Position numbers and translations under genes: made by a program. DNA of 64,000 bases from Xylanimonas cellulosilytica DSM 15894 (lineage in GTDB: Bacteria; Actinomycetota; Actinomycetes; Actinomycetales; Cellulomonadaceae): positions 682,001-746,000 of the forward strand of contig NC_013530.1 of assembly GCF_000024965.1 (NCBI RefSeq), read 5' to 3'. Below, one piece after another: positions 43,738 to 52,892 of this stretch. The notes beneath the pieces were generated by a model. It was not told where the DNA came from. It saw nothing but the letters and a program-made list of their open reading frames with translations, and searched no databases. Position 1 is the stretch's first letter, and each line of letters opens with the position of its first letter.

Positions 43738-45054
43738 GTGACGCCGTTCCCCATCGACTTCCCGGCCCGTGCCGTCGTCGACCTCGAGGCCGTGCGCGAC
43801 AATGTGCGTGCCCTGCGCGCGCACGCGCCGTCGTCGGCGCTCATGGCCGTGGTCAAGGCCGATGCCTACGGGCACGGGCTCGTGCCGACGGCGTGGGCGG
43901 CGCTCGCCGGCGGGGCCACCTGGCTGGGCGTCGCCCAGGCTGCCGAGGCGGTCGCTCTGCGCGCGGCGGGCATCGGGCCCGGCGACGCCCGCATCCTCAC
44001 CTGGCTGCACTCCCCGGGGGTGGACTTCGACCCGCTCGTCGCCGCCGACGTCGACGTGTCGGTCGCGGCGCCGTGGGCGCTCGACGGCGTCGCCGCGGCC
44101 GCCCGCGCGACCGGCCGCGTCGCGCGCGTGCACCTCAAGGTCGACACGGGGCTCGGCCGCAACGGCATCACGCCCGCCGACCTGCCGGCCGCCGCGGCAC
44201 GTGCCGCCGCGCTCGTCGCCGAGGGTGCGATCCACGTCGTGGGCGTGTGGACGCACCTCGCGTACGCCGACGAGCCCGGCCACCCCACCATCGCCGCGCA
44301 GCGCGTGGTGCTCGACGACGCCGTCCGCACCGTCGAGGCCGCCGGCATCGAGGTGGAGCTGCGGCACGCCGCCAACTCGGCCGCCACCCTCACCGCACCC
44401 GCGCTGCACTACGACCTCGTGCGGCCCGGCATCTCCGTGTACGGGTTCTCCCCGGTACCGGGCGTGGCGACGGCGTCGTCCTTCGGGCTGCGGCCCGCGA
44501 TGACGCTGCAGGCGCGGCTCGCCACCGTCAAGAACGTCGAGGCCGGGCAGGGCGTCTCCTACGCCCACCGGTACGTGACCACCCAGGCGACGCAGCTCGG
44601 CGTCGTCCCGCTCGGGTACGCCGACGGGATCCCGCGGCATGCGTCGGGCGGGGACGACGGGCCCGGCGGACCGGTGTACGTCGGCGGACCTGCGGGCGCC
44701 GGGATCGGGCCCGCTGGCGACGGCGACGGCGGCCGCGTCGTGCGCGTCGCCGGACGGGTGTGCATGGACCAGGTGGTGCTCGACCTCGGTCCCTACGCCA
44801 CCGAGCAGCCCGGCGACGTCGTCACCCTCTTCGGCTCCACCGACGGGCTCGCGCACTCCGCGTCCGTGCCGAGCGCGGAGGACTGGGCGGCCGCCGCCGG
44901 CACGATCTCCTACGAGATCGTCACGCGGATCGCGCCGCGCATCCCGCGCGTCTACGTCGGCACGGAGGTGCTGGGCGAGCGGGGCACAGCGGTCGGCCGA
45001 GGGCGCACGACGCCGATCGGCGACGCGCTCGCGGAGCAGGTCGGATGGTCGTGA
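43738..45054 (+). CDS. alr: Alanine racemase
   Basis: 438 aa; PLP enzyme making D-Ala for peptidoglycan. GTG at 43738 has GAGAGG 9 nt upstream; the in-frame ATG at 43729 abuts that site and is less likely. PLP Lys is K40 in AVVKADAYGHG; the catalytic Tyr is in GVSYAHRY. A Gly/Asp-rich insert of about 30 residues (GGDDGPGGPVYVGG...GDGDGG) in the C-terminal barrel precedes VRVAGRVCMDQ and makes the protein longer than usual. Its stop overlaps tsaE. Confidence 0.95.
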   Translation: MTPFPIDFPARAVVDLEAVRDNVRALRAHAPSSALMAVVKADAYGHGLVPTAWAALAGGATWLGVAQAAEAVALRAAGIGPGDARILTWLHSPGVDFDPLVAADVDVSVAAPWALDGVAAAARATGRVARVHLKVDTGLGRNGITPADLPAAAARAAALVAEGAIHVVGVWTHLAYADEPGHPTIAAQRVVLDDAVRTVEAAGIEVELRHAANSAATLTAPALHYDLVRPGISVYGFSPVPGVATASSFGLRPAMTLQARLATVKNVEAGQGVSYAHRYVTTQATQLGVVPLGYADGIPRHASGGDDGPGGPVYVGGPAGAGIGPAGDGDGGRVVRVAGRVCMDQVVLDLGPYATEQPGDVVTLFGSTDGLAHSASVPSAEDWAAAAGTISYEIVTRIAPRIPRVYVGTEVLGERGTAVGRGRTTPIGDALAEQVGWS

Positions 45055-45566
45055 CGGTCGACCTGCCCTCCGCCGACGCGACGCGGGCGCTCGGGGCAGC
45101 GCTCGCAGACATCCTGCGCGCGGGCGACCTGGTGATCCTCACCGGGGACCTCGGCGCCGGGAAGACGACGTTCACCCAGGGCCTCGGCGCGGCGCTCGGC
45201 GTGCGCGGGCACGTCTCGTCGCCCACGTTCATCGTCGCGCGCGAGCACGCCGCGGGCCTGCGCCCCGACGGCACGCGCGGCCCGGGCCTGGTGCACGTCG
45301 ACGCCTACCGGCTGGGCGGCCTCGACGAGCTCGACGCCCTCGACCTGGACTCCTCGCTCGAGGACTCCGTGACCGTCGTCGAATGGGGCGCCGGGCTGGC
45401 CGAGGCGCTCACCGAGGACCGGCTCGAGATCGAGCTCGTGCGACCGCGCGGCGGGCTCCTCGACCTGGAGAACCCCGAGGCAGGGGTACGGCACGCGACG
45501 CTCCGCGGCGTCGGCCCCCGCTGGGCCGACATCGACCTGAAGACGCTCGCGAACCCCGCCGACTGA
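45045..45566 (+). CDS. tsaE: tRNA t6A synthesis ATPase TsaE
   Basis: 173 aa; ATPase that resets the TsaB-TsaD complex in threonylcarbamoyl-adenosine (t6A37) formation. ATG at 45045 overlaps the alr stop region. Walker A GDLGAGKTT is at 34-42, with SSPTFIVAREH and HVDAYRLGGLDEL after it and VEWGAGL near the end. tsaB would normally follow at once; here a repeat locus intervenes. Confidence 0.95.
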   Translation: MVVTVDLPSADATRALGAALADILRAGDLVILTGDLGAGKTTFTQGLGAALGVRGHVSSPTFIVAREHAAGLRPDGTRGPGLVHVDAYRLGGLDELDALDLDSSLEDSVTVVEWGAGLAEALTEDRLEIELVRPRGGLLDLENPEAGVRHATLRGVGPRWADIDLKTLANPAD

Positions 45567-45580
45567 CGCGCCCCCGCCCC

Positions 45581-45694
45581 GGTGGTTGAGCCTGTCGAAA
45601 CCACCCCACAGCGCTGGGTGGTTTCGACAGGCTCAACCACCGGGGTGGCGCTGGGTGGTTTCGACAGGCTCAACCACCGGAGGGCTCAACCACC
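45581..45694. repeat. Palindromic repeat locus 4 (three copies plus a partial)
   Basis: Copies at 45581-45605 (GGTTGAGCC orientation), 45617-45641 and 45654-45678 (opposite orientation), then a partial GGCTCAACCACC at 45683-45694. It occupies almost all of the tsaE-tsaB gap. Confidence 0.95.
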
Positions 45695-45707
45695 GGGGCT
45701 TGAAACG

Positions 45708-45713
45708 TACGCT
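45708..45713 (+). promoter_or_regulatory. Leaderless -10 box of tsaB
   Basis: TACGCT ends 6 nt before the tsaB GTG and begins 13 nt after the last partial repeat. Confidence 0.5.
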
Positions 45714-45719
45714 TGACCC

Positions 45720-46445
45720 GTGGCCGTGCTTGCGATCGATACCTCCGCCGCCGTGGCCGTCGCGCTCGTGTCCGACGACGGCAGGCGCCTGGCCGCCCGC
45801 TCCGTCGACGAGCGCAGGCGGCACGCCGAGCAGCTCGCCCCGATGATCGCCGAGGTGCTCGCCGACGCCGGGTGCACGCGCGCCGACCTCACCGCCGTCG
45901 TCGCCGGCACGGGCCCCGCACCGTTCACCGGCCTGCGCGTCGGGCTGGTCACCGCCCGCACCCTCGCCCTCGCGCTCGGCGTGCCCGTGCTGGGTGTCGC
46001 GTCGCTCGACGCCGTCGCCGTGCAGGCCGTCGCCGACCTGGGCCTCACCCCCGACGACGAGGTGCTCGTGGCCACCGACGCCCGCCGCCGCGAGGTGTAC
46101 TGGGCGCGGTACCGGGTCATCGCCCACGAGGGTCCGCACGGCGTCCCCGTCGTCGAGACCGTCGCCGGGCCCGACGTCGGCAAGGCGGCCGCCGTCGCCG
46201 CAGTGCACGGCACACCTCCCGTGGGTGGGCGGCTCGCCGTCGTCGGCGAGGGTGCGGCGCTCTACCCGGACGCGCTGACCGCCGACGAGGACGCCCCCAC
46301 GCTGCCCGACGCCGCCGTGCTCGCACGTGTCGCGCTCCAGCGGCGCGACGCCGGGCTGGAGCTGCCGACCGAACCGCTGTACCTGCGCCGCCCCGACGTG
46401 CACGAGCCCACCCGGGCAGTGCCCGCGACCGCCGGAGGTGCGTGA
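45720..46445 (+). CDS. tsaB: tRNA t6A synthesis protein TsaB
   Basis: 241 aa; ASKHA-fold partner of TsaD. GTG at 45720 gives MAVLAIDTSAAVAVALVSDDG. EQLAPMIAEVLADAG and VAGTGPAPFTGLRVGLVTARTLALALG are diagnostic. The C-terminus ends PLYLRRPDVHEP before the rimI overlap, the usual family ending. Confidence 0.95.
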   Translation: MAVLAIDTSAAVAVALVSDDGRRLAARSVDERRRHAEQLAPMIAEVLADAGCTRADLTAVVAGTGPAPFTGLRVGLVTARTLALALGVPVLGVASLDAVAVQAVADLGLTPDDEVLVATDARRREVYWARYRVIAHEGPHGVPVVETVAGPDVGKAAAVAAVHGTPPVGGRLAVVGEGAALYPDALTADEDAPTLPDAAVLARVALQRRDAGLELPTEPLYLRRPDVHEPTRAVPATAGGA

Positions 46446-47032
46446 TGGTCGACGACGCCACCCTGACCCCGGCCGGTCCCGCGACGTCGGGGGCGCCCGT
46501 CCGGCTGCGCGCCCTGCGACGCGACGACTTCGACCGCATCCTCGAGCTCGAGCGCGAGCTCTTCGGCCTCGGCGCCTGGACCTACGGCATGCTCGCCGAG
46601 GAGCTCGCCGGGTGGGGGCGCTGGTACATCGTCGCGGAGGAGGTCGTCCCCGACGTCCTCGGGCGGGCGGGGGCGGGCCGCGCCCGCGGCACCACCGTCG
46701 GCCAGGTCGCGGCCGCCCGCGTCGTCGGGTACGCGGGCCTGTGGTTCGACGGCGACGTCACCCAGGTCATGACCCTCGGCGTCGACCCGGACTGGCAGCG
46801 GCGCGGCGTCGGGCGCACGCTCATGGACGCGCTGATCGCCCGGTCGCGCGAGCTGCGGGCCAGCGCCGTCCTGCTCGAGGTGCGTGTCGACAACGAGCCG
46901 GCGCTGGACCTCTACGCCGACCTCGGCTTCGAGCGGATCGGCCTGCGCAAGCGGTACTACCAGCCCGAGAACATGGACGCCTACACGATGCGGCTGGACC
47001 TCGCAGCCCGCACCCAGGAGGACGCCTCGTGA
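46445..47032 (+). CDS. rimI: Ribosomal-protein-alanine N-acetyltransferase-like GNAT protein
   Basis: 195 aa; GNAT fold. ATG at 46445 overlaps the tsaB stop with GGAGG upstream. [23 protein letters not shown] opens the fold; acetyl-CoA-binding [19 protein letters not shown], then [31 protein letters not shown] follow. Assigned RimI on sequence and on its place after tsaB; substrate protein is inferred. Stop overlaps the rhodanese start. Confidence 0.9.
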   Translation: MVDDATLTPAGPATSGAPVRLRALRRDDFDRILELERELFGLGAWTYGMLAEELAGWGRWYIVAEEVVPDVLGRAGAGRARGTTVGQVAAARVVGYAGLWFDGDVTQVMTLGVDPDWQRRGVGRTLMDALIARSRELRASAVLLEVRVDNEPALDLYADLGFERIGLRKRYYQPENMDAYTMRLDLAARTQEDAS

Positions 47033-47928
47033 CCGACCCGACCGACCCGCGCGCGCGGGTGCTCGTCACCGTCGCGGAGCTGGCCGCGGACCTCGGCCTC
47101 GACGGCGTCGACCCCACGCCGGGGCCGCCCGTGCTGCTCGACGTGCGGTGGGCGCTCGCCGCCGCAGGCCACACCTTCGACGGGCTCGCCCACTACCGCG
47201 CCGGGCACCTGCCGGGTGCCGTCTTCGCCGACCTGGAGACCGAGCTCGCGGCCGCACCCTCGGCCGCCCAGGGGCGGCACCCGCTGCCCAGCACGGCCCA
47301 GTTCCAGGCGGCGGCCCGCCGCTGGGGCCTGCGCAACGACTCGCGCGTCGTCGTCTACGACGCCACCGGCGGCATGTCGGCAGCCCGCGCGTGGTGGCTG
47401 CTGCGGTACTTCGGCCTGCGCGACGTGCGCATCCTCGACGGTGGGCTGCCCGCCTGGCAGCGGGCCGGGCACCCGCTCGAGGTGCACGACGTCGTCGCAC
47501 CTCCCGGCGACGTCGTGCTGAGCCCCGGCCACCTGCGCACGCTCGACGCGTCCGGCGCGGCGGCGCTCGCGGCATCGGAGGACGGCGTGCTGCTCGACGC
47601 CCGCGCGGGCGAGCGGTACCGCGGCGAGACCGAGCCGGTCGATCCCCGCGCCGGGCACATCCCCGGTGCCGTCTCGGCGCCGACGTCGGAGAACCTTACG
47701 GACGAGGGATCGTTCCTGCCGACGGCCGCGCTGCGCGACCGGTTCGCGGCCCTGGGGGCGACGGCGGGCACGCGCGTGGGCGTGTACTGCGGCAGCGGCG
47801 TGACGGCCGCGCACGAGGCGGCAGCCCTCGCCGCGGCGGGCGTCGAGGCGATCCTCTACCCGGGCTCGTGGAGCCAGTGGTCGAACGACGCGTCGCGGCC
47901 GGTCGCCACCGGAGCGACGCCGGTCTGA
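47029..47928 (+). CDS. Thiosulfate sulfurtransferase (tandem rhodanese)
   Basis: 299 aa with two rhodanese domains. The N-terminal, inactive one has Asp in place of the nucleophile ([15 protein letters not shown]). The C-terminal, active one has C254 in [30 protein letters not shown] and [14 protein letters not shown] are domain signatures. It is joined to rimI by a 4-nt overlap, GTGA, so it was added to the tsaB-rimI transcript. tsaD usually comes next. Confidence 0.93.
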   Translation: MTDPTDPRARVLVTVAELAADLGLDGVDPTPGPPVLLDVRWALAAAGHTFDGLAHYRAGHLPGAVFADLETELAAAPSAAQGRHPLPSTAQFQAAARRWGLRNDSRVVVYDATGGMSAARAWWLLRYFGLRDVRILDGGLPAWQRAGHPLEVHDVVAPPGDVVLSPGHLRTLDASGAAALAASEDGVLLDARAGERYRGETEPVDPRAGHIPGAVSAPTSENLTDEGSFLPTAALRDRFAALGATAGTRVGVYCGSGVTAAHEAAALAAAGVEAILYPGSWSQWSNDASRPVATGATPV

Positions 47929-47931
47929 CGG

Positions 47932-48019
47932 GGTGGTTTCGACAGGCTCAACCACCGATCCGGAGGTTGAGCCCTCCGGTGGTCGCGCCGCTCCGGTGGT
48001 TGAGCCTGTCGAAACCACC
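47932..48019. repeat. Palindromic repeat locus 5 (two copies plus degenerate core)
   Basis: Copy at 47932-47956, opposite-orientation copy at 47995-48019, and between them a degenerate piece (GGAGGTTGAGCC...CCGGTGGTCG). Lies between the convergent rhodanese and nitroreductase genes. Confidence 0.9.
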
Positions 48020-48032
48020 CCGTGCTGGGACC

Positions 48033-48653
48033 TCAGAGGCTGATCGAGACCTCGTCGAGGTCGAAGCGCGGCAGGCGCGGGTACGTGGTGCCCTCGCCGT
48101 CGGCGTGGCCGACGTTGACGACCAGGAACGACTTGAACCCGGTGCCGGCGAAGAACGCGGCGTCGACGCCCGCGTAGTCGGCGGCGTGCATGGGGCCGGC
48201 GGCCAGGCCGGCAGCGCGCAGGCCCACCAGCAGGTAGCCCGCCTGGAGGTGGGCGTTCAGCGAGCCCATCCCGTGGCGCATCTCCTCGGCGGGGGCGAAC
48301 TGGTCCTTGATGCCGGGGGCGTGCGGGAACAGCGTGTCCATGTGCTCGTGGAAGTCGTGGTCGTAGGCGAGCACGAGGGTCACGGGGGCGGACTCGACGC
48401 GCGACTTGTTGCCGTCGGGCATGAGCTCCACGAGCCGGGCCCGCTCCTCGGCCGAGCGCACCACGGCGAAGCGCAGCGGGAGCGAGTTCATCGCCGTCGG
48501 GCCGAACTTGGCGAGGTCCCAGGCGGCGGCGAGCTCGTCGTCGGTGACCGGGGCGTCGGTCCACTGGCTGGTGGTGCGGGCGGTGCGGAAGAGGAGGTCG
48601 GCGGCGGTCTCGTCGATGGCGAGGTCAGCAGTGGTGCTCAGGGCAACGGTCAT
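48033..48653 (-). CDS. Nitroreductase family protein, RutE/HadB-like
   Basis: 206 aa from ATG at 48653. FMN-binding nitroreductase fold. [41 protein letters not shown] (in pieces) and [26 protein letters not shown] match the malonic-semialdehyde reductase (RutE)-like subgroup. No other pyrimidine-degradation gene is nearby, so the substrate is open. An 8-bp inverted repeat (CGGTTGAA at 48657-48664, TTCAACCG at 48693-48700) lies just upstream. Confidence 0.88.
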   Translation of the reverse strand: MTVALSTTADLAIDETAADLLFRTARTTSQWTDAPVTDDELAAAWDLAKFGPTAMNSLPLRFAVVRSAEERARLVELMPDGNKSRVESAPVTLVLAYDHDFHEHMDTLFPHAPGIKDQFAPAEEMRHGMGSLNAHLQAGYLLVGLRAAGLAAGPMHAADYAGVDAAFFAGTGFKSFLVVNVGHADGEGTTYPRLPRFDLDEVSISL

Positions 48654-48767
48654 GTCCGGTTGAACGCGGGCCGCCGATCCTGTCATCCAGGATTCAACCG
48701 TGACGTCTTTCACAAGCGCGTGTCACGACGCCGAGGCGCGCGTGGACGGGATGGGAAGATGGGCGCC

Positions 48768-49817
48768 ATGGCTGCCGGCGACCCCCTCGTGCTCGGGATC
48801 GAGACCTCCTGTGACGAGACGGGCGTCGCCCTCGTCCGCGGCGACGACCTGCTGGTCGACACCACCGCGAGCTCCATGGACGAGCACGCCCGGTTCGGCG
48901 GCATCATCCCCGAGGTCGCCAGCCGCGCCCACCTCGAGGCGATGATCCCCACCATCCAGCAGGCGATCGGCGAGGCCGACGTCGACCTGTCCGAGGTCGA
49001 CGCGATCGCCGTCACCGCCGGGCCCGGGCTGGTCGGCCCGCTCACCATCGGCGCCTCCGCCGCCAAGGCGCTCGCGATCGGCCTCGGCAAGCCGCTCTAC
49101 GGCGTCAACCACGTCATCGGCCACGCCTGCGTCGACCAGCTCGTCCACGGCGCCTTCCCCGACCGCGTCATGGCCCTCGTGGTCTCGGGCGGGCACTCGT
49201 CGCTGCTGCTGGTCGACGACGTCGCCACCGACGTCACGGAGCTCGGGTCGACGCTCGACGACGCCGCGGGCGAGGCGTTCGACAAGGTCGGCCGCCTGCT
49301 CGGCCTGCCCTACCCGGGAGGCCCGCACATCGACCGGCTCGCCCGCGAGGGCGACCCCACCGCCATCCGCTTCCCGCGCGGGCTCACCGCCGCGAAGGAC
49401 CAGGCCAAGCACGCCGCCGACTTCTCCTTCTCGGGGCTCAAGACGGCGGTCGCCCGCTGGGTCGAGAACGAGCAGGACGCCGGCCGCCCCATCCCGGTCG
49501 CCGACATCGCGGCGTCGTTCGCCGAGGCCGTCGTCGACGTGCTGACCGCCAAGACGATCGCCGCCTGCCGCCGGCACGACGTCGGGACGCTCGTCATCGG
49601 CGGCGGGTTCTCCGCCAACAGCCAGCTGCGGGCCAAGGCCGCCGAACGCTGCGCCGAGGCCGGGATCGACCTGCGCATCCCGCCGATCCGCTACTGCACC
49701 GACAACGGCGCGATGATCGCCGCGCTGGGCTCCGCCGTCGTCCGCGCGGGCGTGGCGCCGTCGGCCCTCGACATCGGCGTCGACTCGTCGATGCCGCTGA
49801 CGACCGTGTCGGTCTGA
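48768..49817 (+). CDS. tsaD: tRNA t6A threonylcarbamoyltransferase TsaD
   Basis: 349 aa; transfers the threonylcarbamoyl group to A37 of ANN-decoding tRNAs. ATG 48768 with GGAAG 9 nt upstream; the ATG at 48759 is an alternative. [15 protein letters not shown], metal-binding [12 protein letters not shown] (H...H), [11 protein letters not shown] and [12 protein letters not shown] are diagnostic. Separated from tsaB-rimI by two genes and a repeat locus, unlike the compact order in mycobacteria. Confidence 0.97.
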   Translation: MAAGDPLVLGIETSCDETGVALVRGDDLLVDTTASSMDEHARFGGIIPEVASRAHLEAMIPTIQQAIGEADVDLSEVDAIAVTAGPGLVGPLTIGASAAKALAIGLGKPLYGVNHVIGHACVDQLVHGAFPDRVMALVVSGGHSSLLLVDDVATDVTELGSTLDDAAGEAFDKVGRLLGLPYPGGPHIDRLAREGDPTAIRFPRGLTAAKDQAKHAADFSFSGLKTAVARWVENEQDAGRPIPVADIAASFAEAVVDVLTAKTIAACRRHDVGTLVIGGGFSANSQLRAKAAERCAEAGIDLRIPPIRYCTDNGAMIAALGSAVVRAGVAPSALDIGVDSSMPLTTVSV

Positions 49818-49829
49818 CGCGACCTCGCG

Positions 49830-50321
49830 CTATCCCGCCGACGCCGCGGCCTGCTCCTGCCGCTTGACGTAGTCGATCGCCAGGACGACGCCGAGCACGA
49901 CGAGCTCGTCGTCGGGGTTGTCGACCTCGACGGCGTACCGGTCCCGCACCGTCATCCACTTCTTGTCGACGCGCCCGATGGGCGACGCGCCGCGGTGCAG
50001 CTCGAAGCTCATGTTCCAGAAGTCGCCGGTGACGGACAGGCCGGGACCCTCGATCGAGTACCGCGGCCGCAGGAACGAGAGCTCCTTGCGGATCGTGGCG
50101 ACCTGGACGCCCTCGACCTCGACGAAGAACCGTGCCAGCCAGCTCATGGGCTGCTTCCACACCCGCGCACGCTCGCGGCCCGCGACGTCACGGATCGTGA
50201 ACTGCTTCGGGATCTGGAACAGGCTGCCCTCGACCTGGTAGACGGGCCGGCCGGACTCGTCGTTCACGGTGAAGCGTTCGCGCACGGACCACAGCTTCTG
50301 GTCGATGAACAGGCGGTGCAT
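49830..50321 (-). CDS. LURP-one-related family protein
   Basis: 163 aa; ATG at 50321 with AAGGAG upstream. No signal peptide or membrane segment. MHRLFIDQKLWSVRERFTVNDESGRPVYQVEG, IPKQFTIRDVAGRERARVWKQ and RYAVEVDNPDDELVVLGVVLAIDYV (in pieces) match the LURP-one/YxjI Tubby-like beta-barrel family. Function unclear; plant members are pathogen-induced. Convergent with tsaD, 12 nt apart. Confidence 0.83.
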   Translation of the reverse strand: MHRLFIDQKLWSVRERFTVNDESGRPVYQVEGSLFQIPKQFTIRDVAGRERARVWKQPMSWLARFFVEVEGVQVATIRKELSFLRPRYSIEGPGLSVTGDFWNMSFELHRGASPIGRVDKKWMTVRDRYAVEVDNPDDELVVLGVVLAIDYVKRQEQAAASAG

Positions 50322-50348
50322 CGCGCTCCTTCGCAGCGTGGGACGGGA

Positions 50349-51503
50349 TCAGTCCGTGGGGAGCGGGTGCCCGGCCCGCAGCTCGGCGACGAGGTGCGCG
50401 ACGACGGCCTCCAGGCCGTCCTGCCCGCCCCCGTGCGCGCGTGCGACGGCGAGCTGGCGCTGGTAGGAGGCCCCGTGGTCGAGGATGCCGAGCACCCCGG
50501 CCAGCTCGGCCGCGCACCCGAGCCGGGCGGCCACGGGTTCGAGCTCCGCGACCAGCTGTCGCGTGGCGTCCGTGACCAGCTCCTCGTTGCCGGCGTCGTC
50601 GAGGATGATGATCGCGTCCATGCCGTAGCGGGCGGCCCGCCACTTGTTCTCCTGGACGAACCACTGCGGCATCGTCGGCAGCGGCTTCCCCTCGTCGATC
50701 AGCGTCGACAGGTGCTCCACGAGGCAGTGCGTGAGGGCTGCGAGGGCGAGGAGCTCGTCGATGTTCGAGGTGCCGTCGCTCACGCGCACCTCGATGGTGC
50801 CGAACCGCGGTGAGGGTCGCACGTCCCAGCGCACGTCGTTGAAGCCGTCGATGACTCCGGTGTGCAGCATGTCGTCGACGTACGCCTCGAGCTGGTCCCA
50901 GGTCTCGAACTGGTAGGGGAGCCCTGCGGTGGGCAGCTGCTGGAAGAGCAGCGCGCGCATGGAGGCGTACCCGGTGTCACGCCCGTCGAAGAACGGCGAC
51001 GACGCCGACAACGCCAGCAGGTGCGGGTAGTAGACGAGCAGCGACCGGATGATCGGCAGCACCTTGGCCCGGTCCTCGATGCCCACGTGCACGTGGACGC
51101 CGTAGATGAGCATCTGCCGGCCCCACATCTGCGCCCGGTCGACGACGGTGTGGTACCGCTCCTTGTCCGTGACCTTCTGGGTGCCCCAGTGGGAGAACGG
51201 GTGGGTGCCCGCGCTGACGAGCTCGACCCGCATCGGGTCGGTGACGGTGCGGACCGCCTCGAGCGTGTCCACCAGGTCGGCCCCGGCGACCGCCACGTTC
51301 TGCGCCACCCCCGAGACGATCTCCACGGTGTTGCGCAGGAACTCGGGATGCACGTTCGGGTGCCCGCCGCCGTCGTCGGAGGACAGCGCCTGGACGACGG
51401 CCGGGCCCGCCTGACGCATGTCGCCGGAGTCGGCGTCGACGAGGGCGAGCTCCCACTCGAGCCCCACGGTCGACCGCTGCGAGACGGCGAACTCCAGCAC
51501 CAT
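50349..51503 (-). CDS. YbdK-type carboxylate-amine ligase
   Basis: 384 aa; ATG at 51503 with GGAAG 9 nt upstream, the GTG 6 nt earlier being an alternative. Glutamate-cysteine-ligase family 2: [16 protein letters not shown] (metal/substrate acidic cluster), [37 protein letters not shown] and [21 protein letters not shown]. YbdK has weak glutamate-cysteine ligase activity in other bacteria; actinobacteria use mycothiol, so the true substrate is open. 27 nt separate its end from the LURP-one gene, a likely operon. Confidence 0.88.
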   Translation of the reverse strand: MVLEFAVSQRSTVGLEWELALVDADSGDMRQAGPAVVQALSSDDGGGHPNVHPEFLRNTVEIVSGVAQNVAVAGADLVDTLEAVRTVTDPMRVELVSAGTHPFSHWGTQKVTDKERYHTVVDRAQMWGRQMLIYGVHVHVGIEDRAKVLPIIRSLLVYYPHLLALSASSPFFDGRDTGYASMRALLFQQLPTAGLPYQFETWDQLEAYVDDMLHTGVIDGFNDVRWDVRPSPRFGTIEVRVSDGTSNIDELLALAALTHCLVEHLSTLIDEGKPLPTMPQWFVQENKWRAARYGMDAIIILDDAGNEELVTDATRQLVAELEPVAARLGCAAELAGVLGILDHGASYQRQLAVARAHGGGQDGLEAVVAHLVAELRAGHPLPTD

Positions 51504-51521
51504 GGGCACATGCTTCCACGC

Positions 51522-52778
51522 TCAGCGCGGAAGCGGCTCCACCACGAGCACGCGTTGGGCGCCCGCGACCCGGGTGAGGACGAGCGTCGCCTCGGCCGGC
51601 CCCTTGAGGGAGAGCTGCGCGCGCAGCGCCTCCGGGGTCACGGCCGTGCCGCGCTTCTTGATCGTCACGCGGCCCACGTCCCGCTCGCGCAGGTACGCCT
51701 TGAGGCGCTTGACGCCGAACGGCATCACGTCCAGCACCCGGTAGCCGGTGGCGATCGGCGCCGCGGTCGTGTCGTGGCCCACGGCCGACGACGGGGCGGG
51801 GGCGTCCGTGGTCACGTACGCGATCGTCGGGTCGAGCAGGCGCCCGCCCAGCTCGGTGACCGCCTTGCCCACCAGCCCCGCCCGGATCACCGCGCCGTCG
51901 GGCTCGTACAGGTAGGCGCCGGGCTCCCCGACGGGCGGTGCCTCGTCGTACGCCGGACCGGCCGCGTGCGCCCCGACCGGGACCGCGCTGCGCAGCGTGC
52001 GCATACGGGTCGTGCCACCGGTGGTGTGCAGCACCAGCGCGCTGCGGCCCGGCCCGTCCGGCGCCAACGGCCCGAACCACAGCCCGGCCTCGACGACGTC
52101 GCCGTCGACCGAGACCCACTGCGTCTCGGCGTCGGCGGGCAGGCCCTGGTGGGGGATGCCGGGACCGACCTTGATGCCGACGGCGGGAACCTGCTCGCGC
52201 AACGCCCAGACGGCGTCGAGGGGCGGGGCGTACGCGGAGGGGTCGAAGATGCGCTGCCCGCCGCGGGTGCGCCGGGCCGGGTCGGCGTAGACGCCGTCGA
52301 CGCCCTCGGCGCGCAGGTCGAGGCCCAGCCCGTCGGCGCAGCGCACCTCGGCCTCGGGGAACGCGCGCAGGTTGGTGGCGGCGATCGCCGCGGTGACCTC
52401 GTCGACGTCGGTGGCGAGCACCTGCAGCCCGACGCCGGCGAACGCCAGCGAGTCGGCGCCGATCCCGCTGGTCAGGTCGGCCACCTTGGTGACGCCCGCG
52501 GACAGGTAGCGCCGGGCGTGCAGCGCGGCGACGAGCAACCGGGTGGCCTGCTCCACGCCGTCGGGAGTGAAGAGCATGCCGTCGGCGAAGTCGCCCAGCT
52601 TGCCCCGGGCCTTGGCACGCAGCCGGGACTGCGTCATCGCTGCGGCGGCCAGCTCCGGATCGATCCCGTCGTCGCGCAGGCGCATCGCCAGCGCCATCGC
52701 GCGCTTCTCGTCGTACGGCGGGAGCGCGGCCAGCAACGCGTCGCCCTCCGGGCTCAACAGCTTGACCAGCGTCGACAT
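51522..52778 (-). CDS. Class I SAM methyltransferase with THUMP-like domain
   Basis: 418 aa from ATG at 52778 (GTGGAG 10 nt upstream). The Rossmann core has [33 protein letters not shown], with the acidic residue binding the SAM ribose and [15 protein letters not shown] in the motif IV position. The C-terminal ~75 residues ([42 protein letters not shown]) match the THUMP-like domain. RNA methylation is inferred. Ends 18 nt before the YbdK-type start. Confidence 0.87.
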   Translation of the reverse strand: MSTLVKLLSPEGDALLAALPPYDEKRAMALAMRLRDDGIDPELAAAAMTQSRLRAKARGKLGDFADGMLFTPDGVEQATRLLVAALHARRYLSAGVTKVADLTSGIGADSLAFAGVGLQVLATDVDEVTAAIAATNLRAFPEAEVRCADGLGLDLRAEGVDGVYADPARRTRGGQRIFDPSAYAPPLDAVWALREQVPAVGIKVGPGIPHQGLPADAETQWVSVDGDVVEAGLWFGPLAPDGPGRSALVLHTTGGTTRMRTLRSAVPVGAHAAGPAYDEAPPVGEPGAYLYEPDGAVIRAGLVGKAVTELGGRLLDPTIAYVTTDAPAPSSAVGHDTTAAPIATGYRVLDVMPFGVKRLKAYLRERDVGRVTIKKRGTAVTPEALRAQLSLKGPAEATLVLTRVAGAQRVLVVEPLPR

Positions 52779-52823
52779 GCTCAGGCGCTCCACGGGGCTA
52801 TCGTCCCATCGCCGGTCGAGCCC

Positions 52824-52890
52824 CGCTTTGAACGTCCGCCTCGCTGTCGTTCTGGGCGCCAGAACGACAGTGAGGCGGACGCTCAAAGCG
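52824..52890. repeat. Very long hairpin (32-bp stem)
   Basis: Arms 52824-52855 and 52859-52890 pair over 32 positions with one A-C mismatch and one G-T wobble, and a 3-nt GCG loop. The arms begin CGCTTTG and end CAAAGCG. It lies between two same-strand minus genes and stops 2 nt from the stop codon of the upstream one. It may terminate transcription or be a mobile palindrome. Confidence 0.85.
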
Positions 52891-52892
52891 AG

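Noticed and set aside
48701-48751. Operator from GTGAC/GTCAC inverted repeat before tsaD
   Set aside because: Five to six bp arms only; expected by chance in this composition.
46884-49817. A 977-codon + frame suggesting a fusion to TsaD
   Set aside because: TsaD starts normally at 48768; the upstream part is a shadow of the rhodanese and nitroreductase genes and passes through repeat locus 5.
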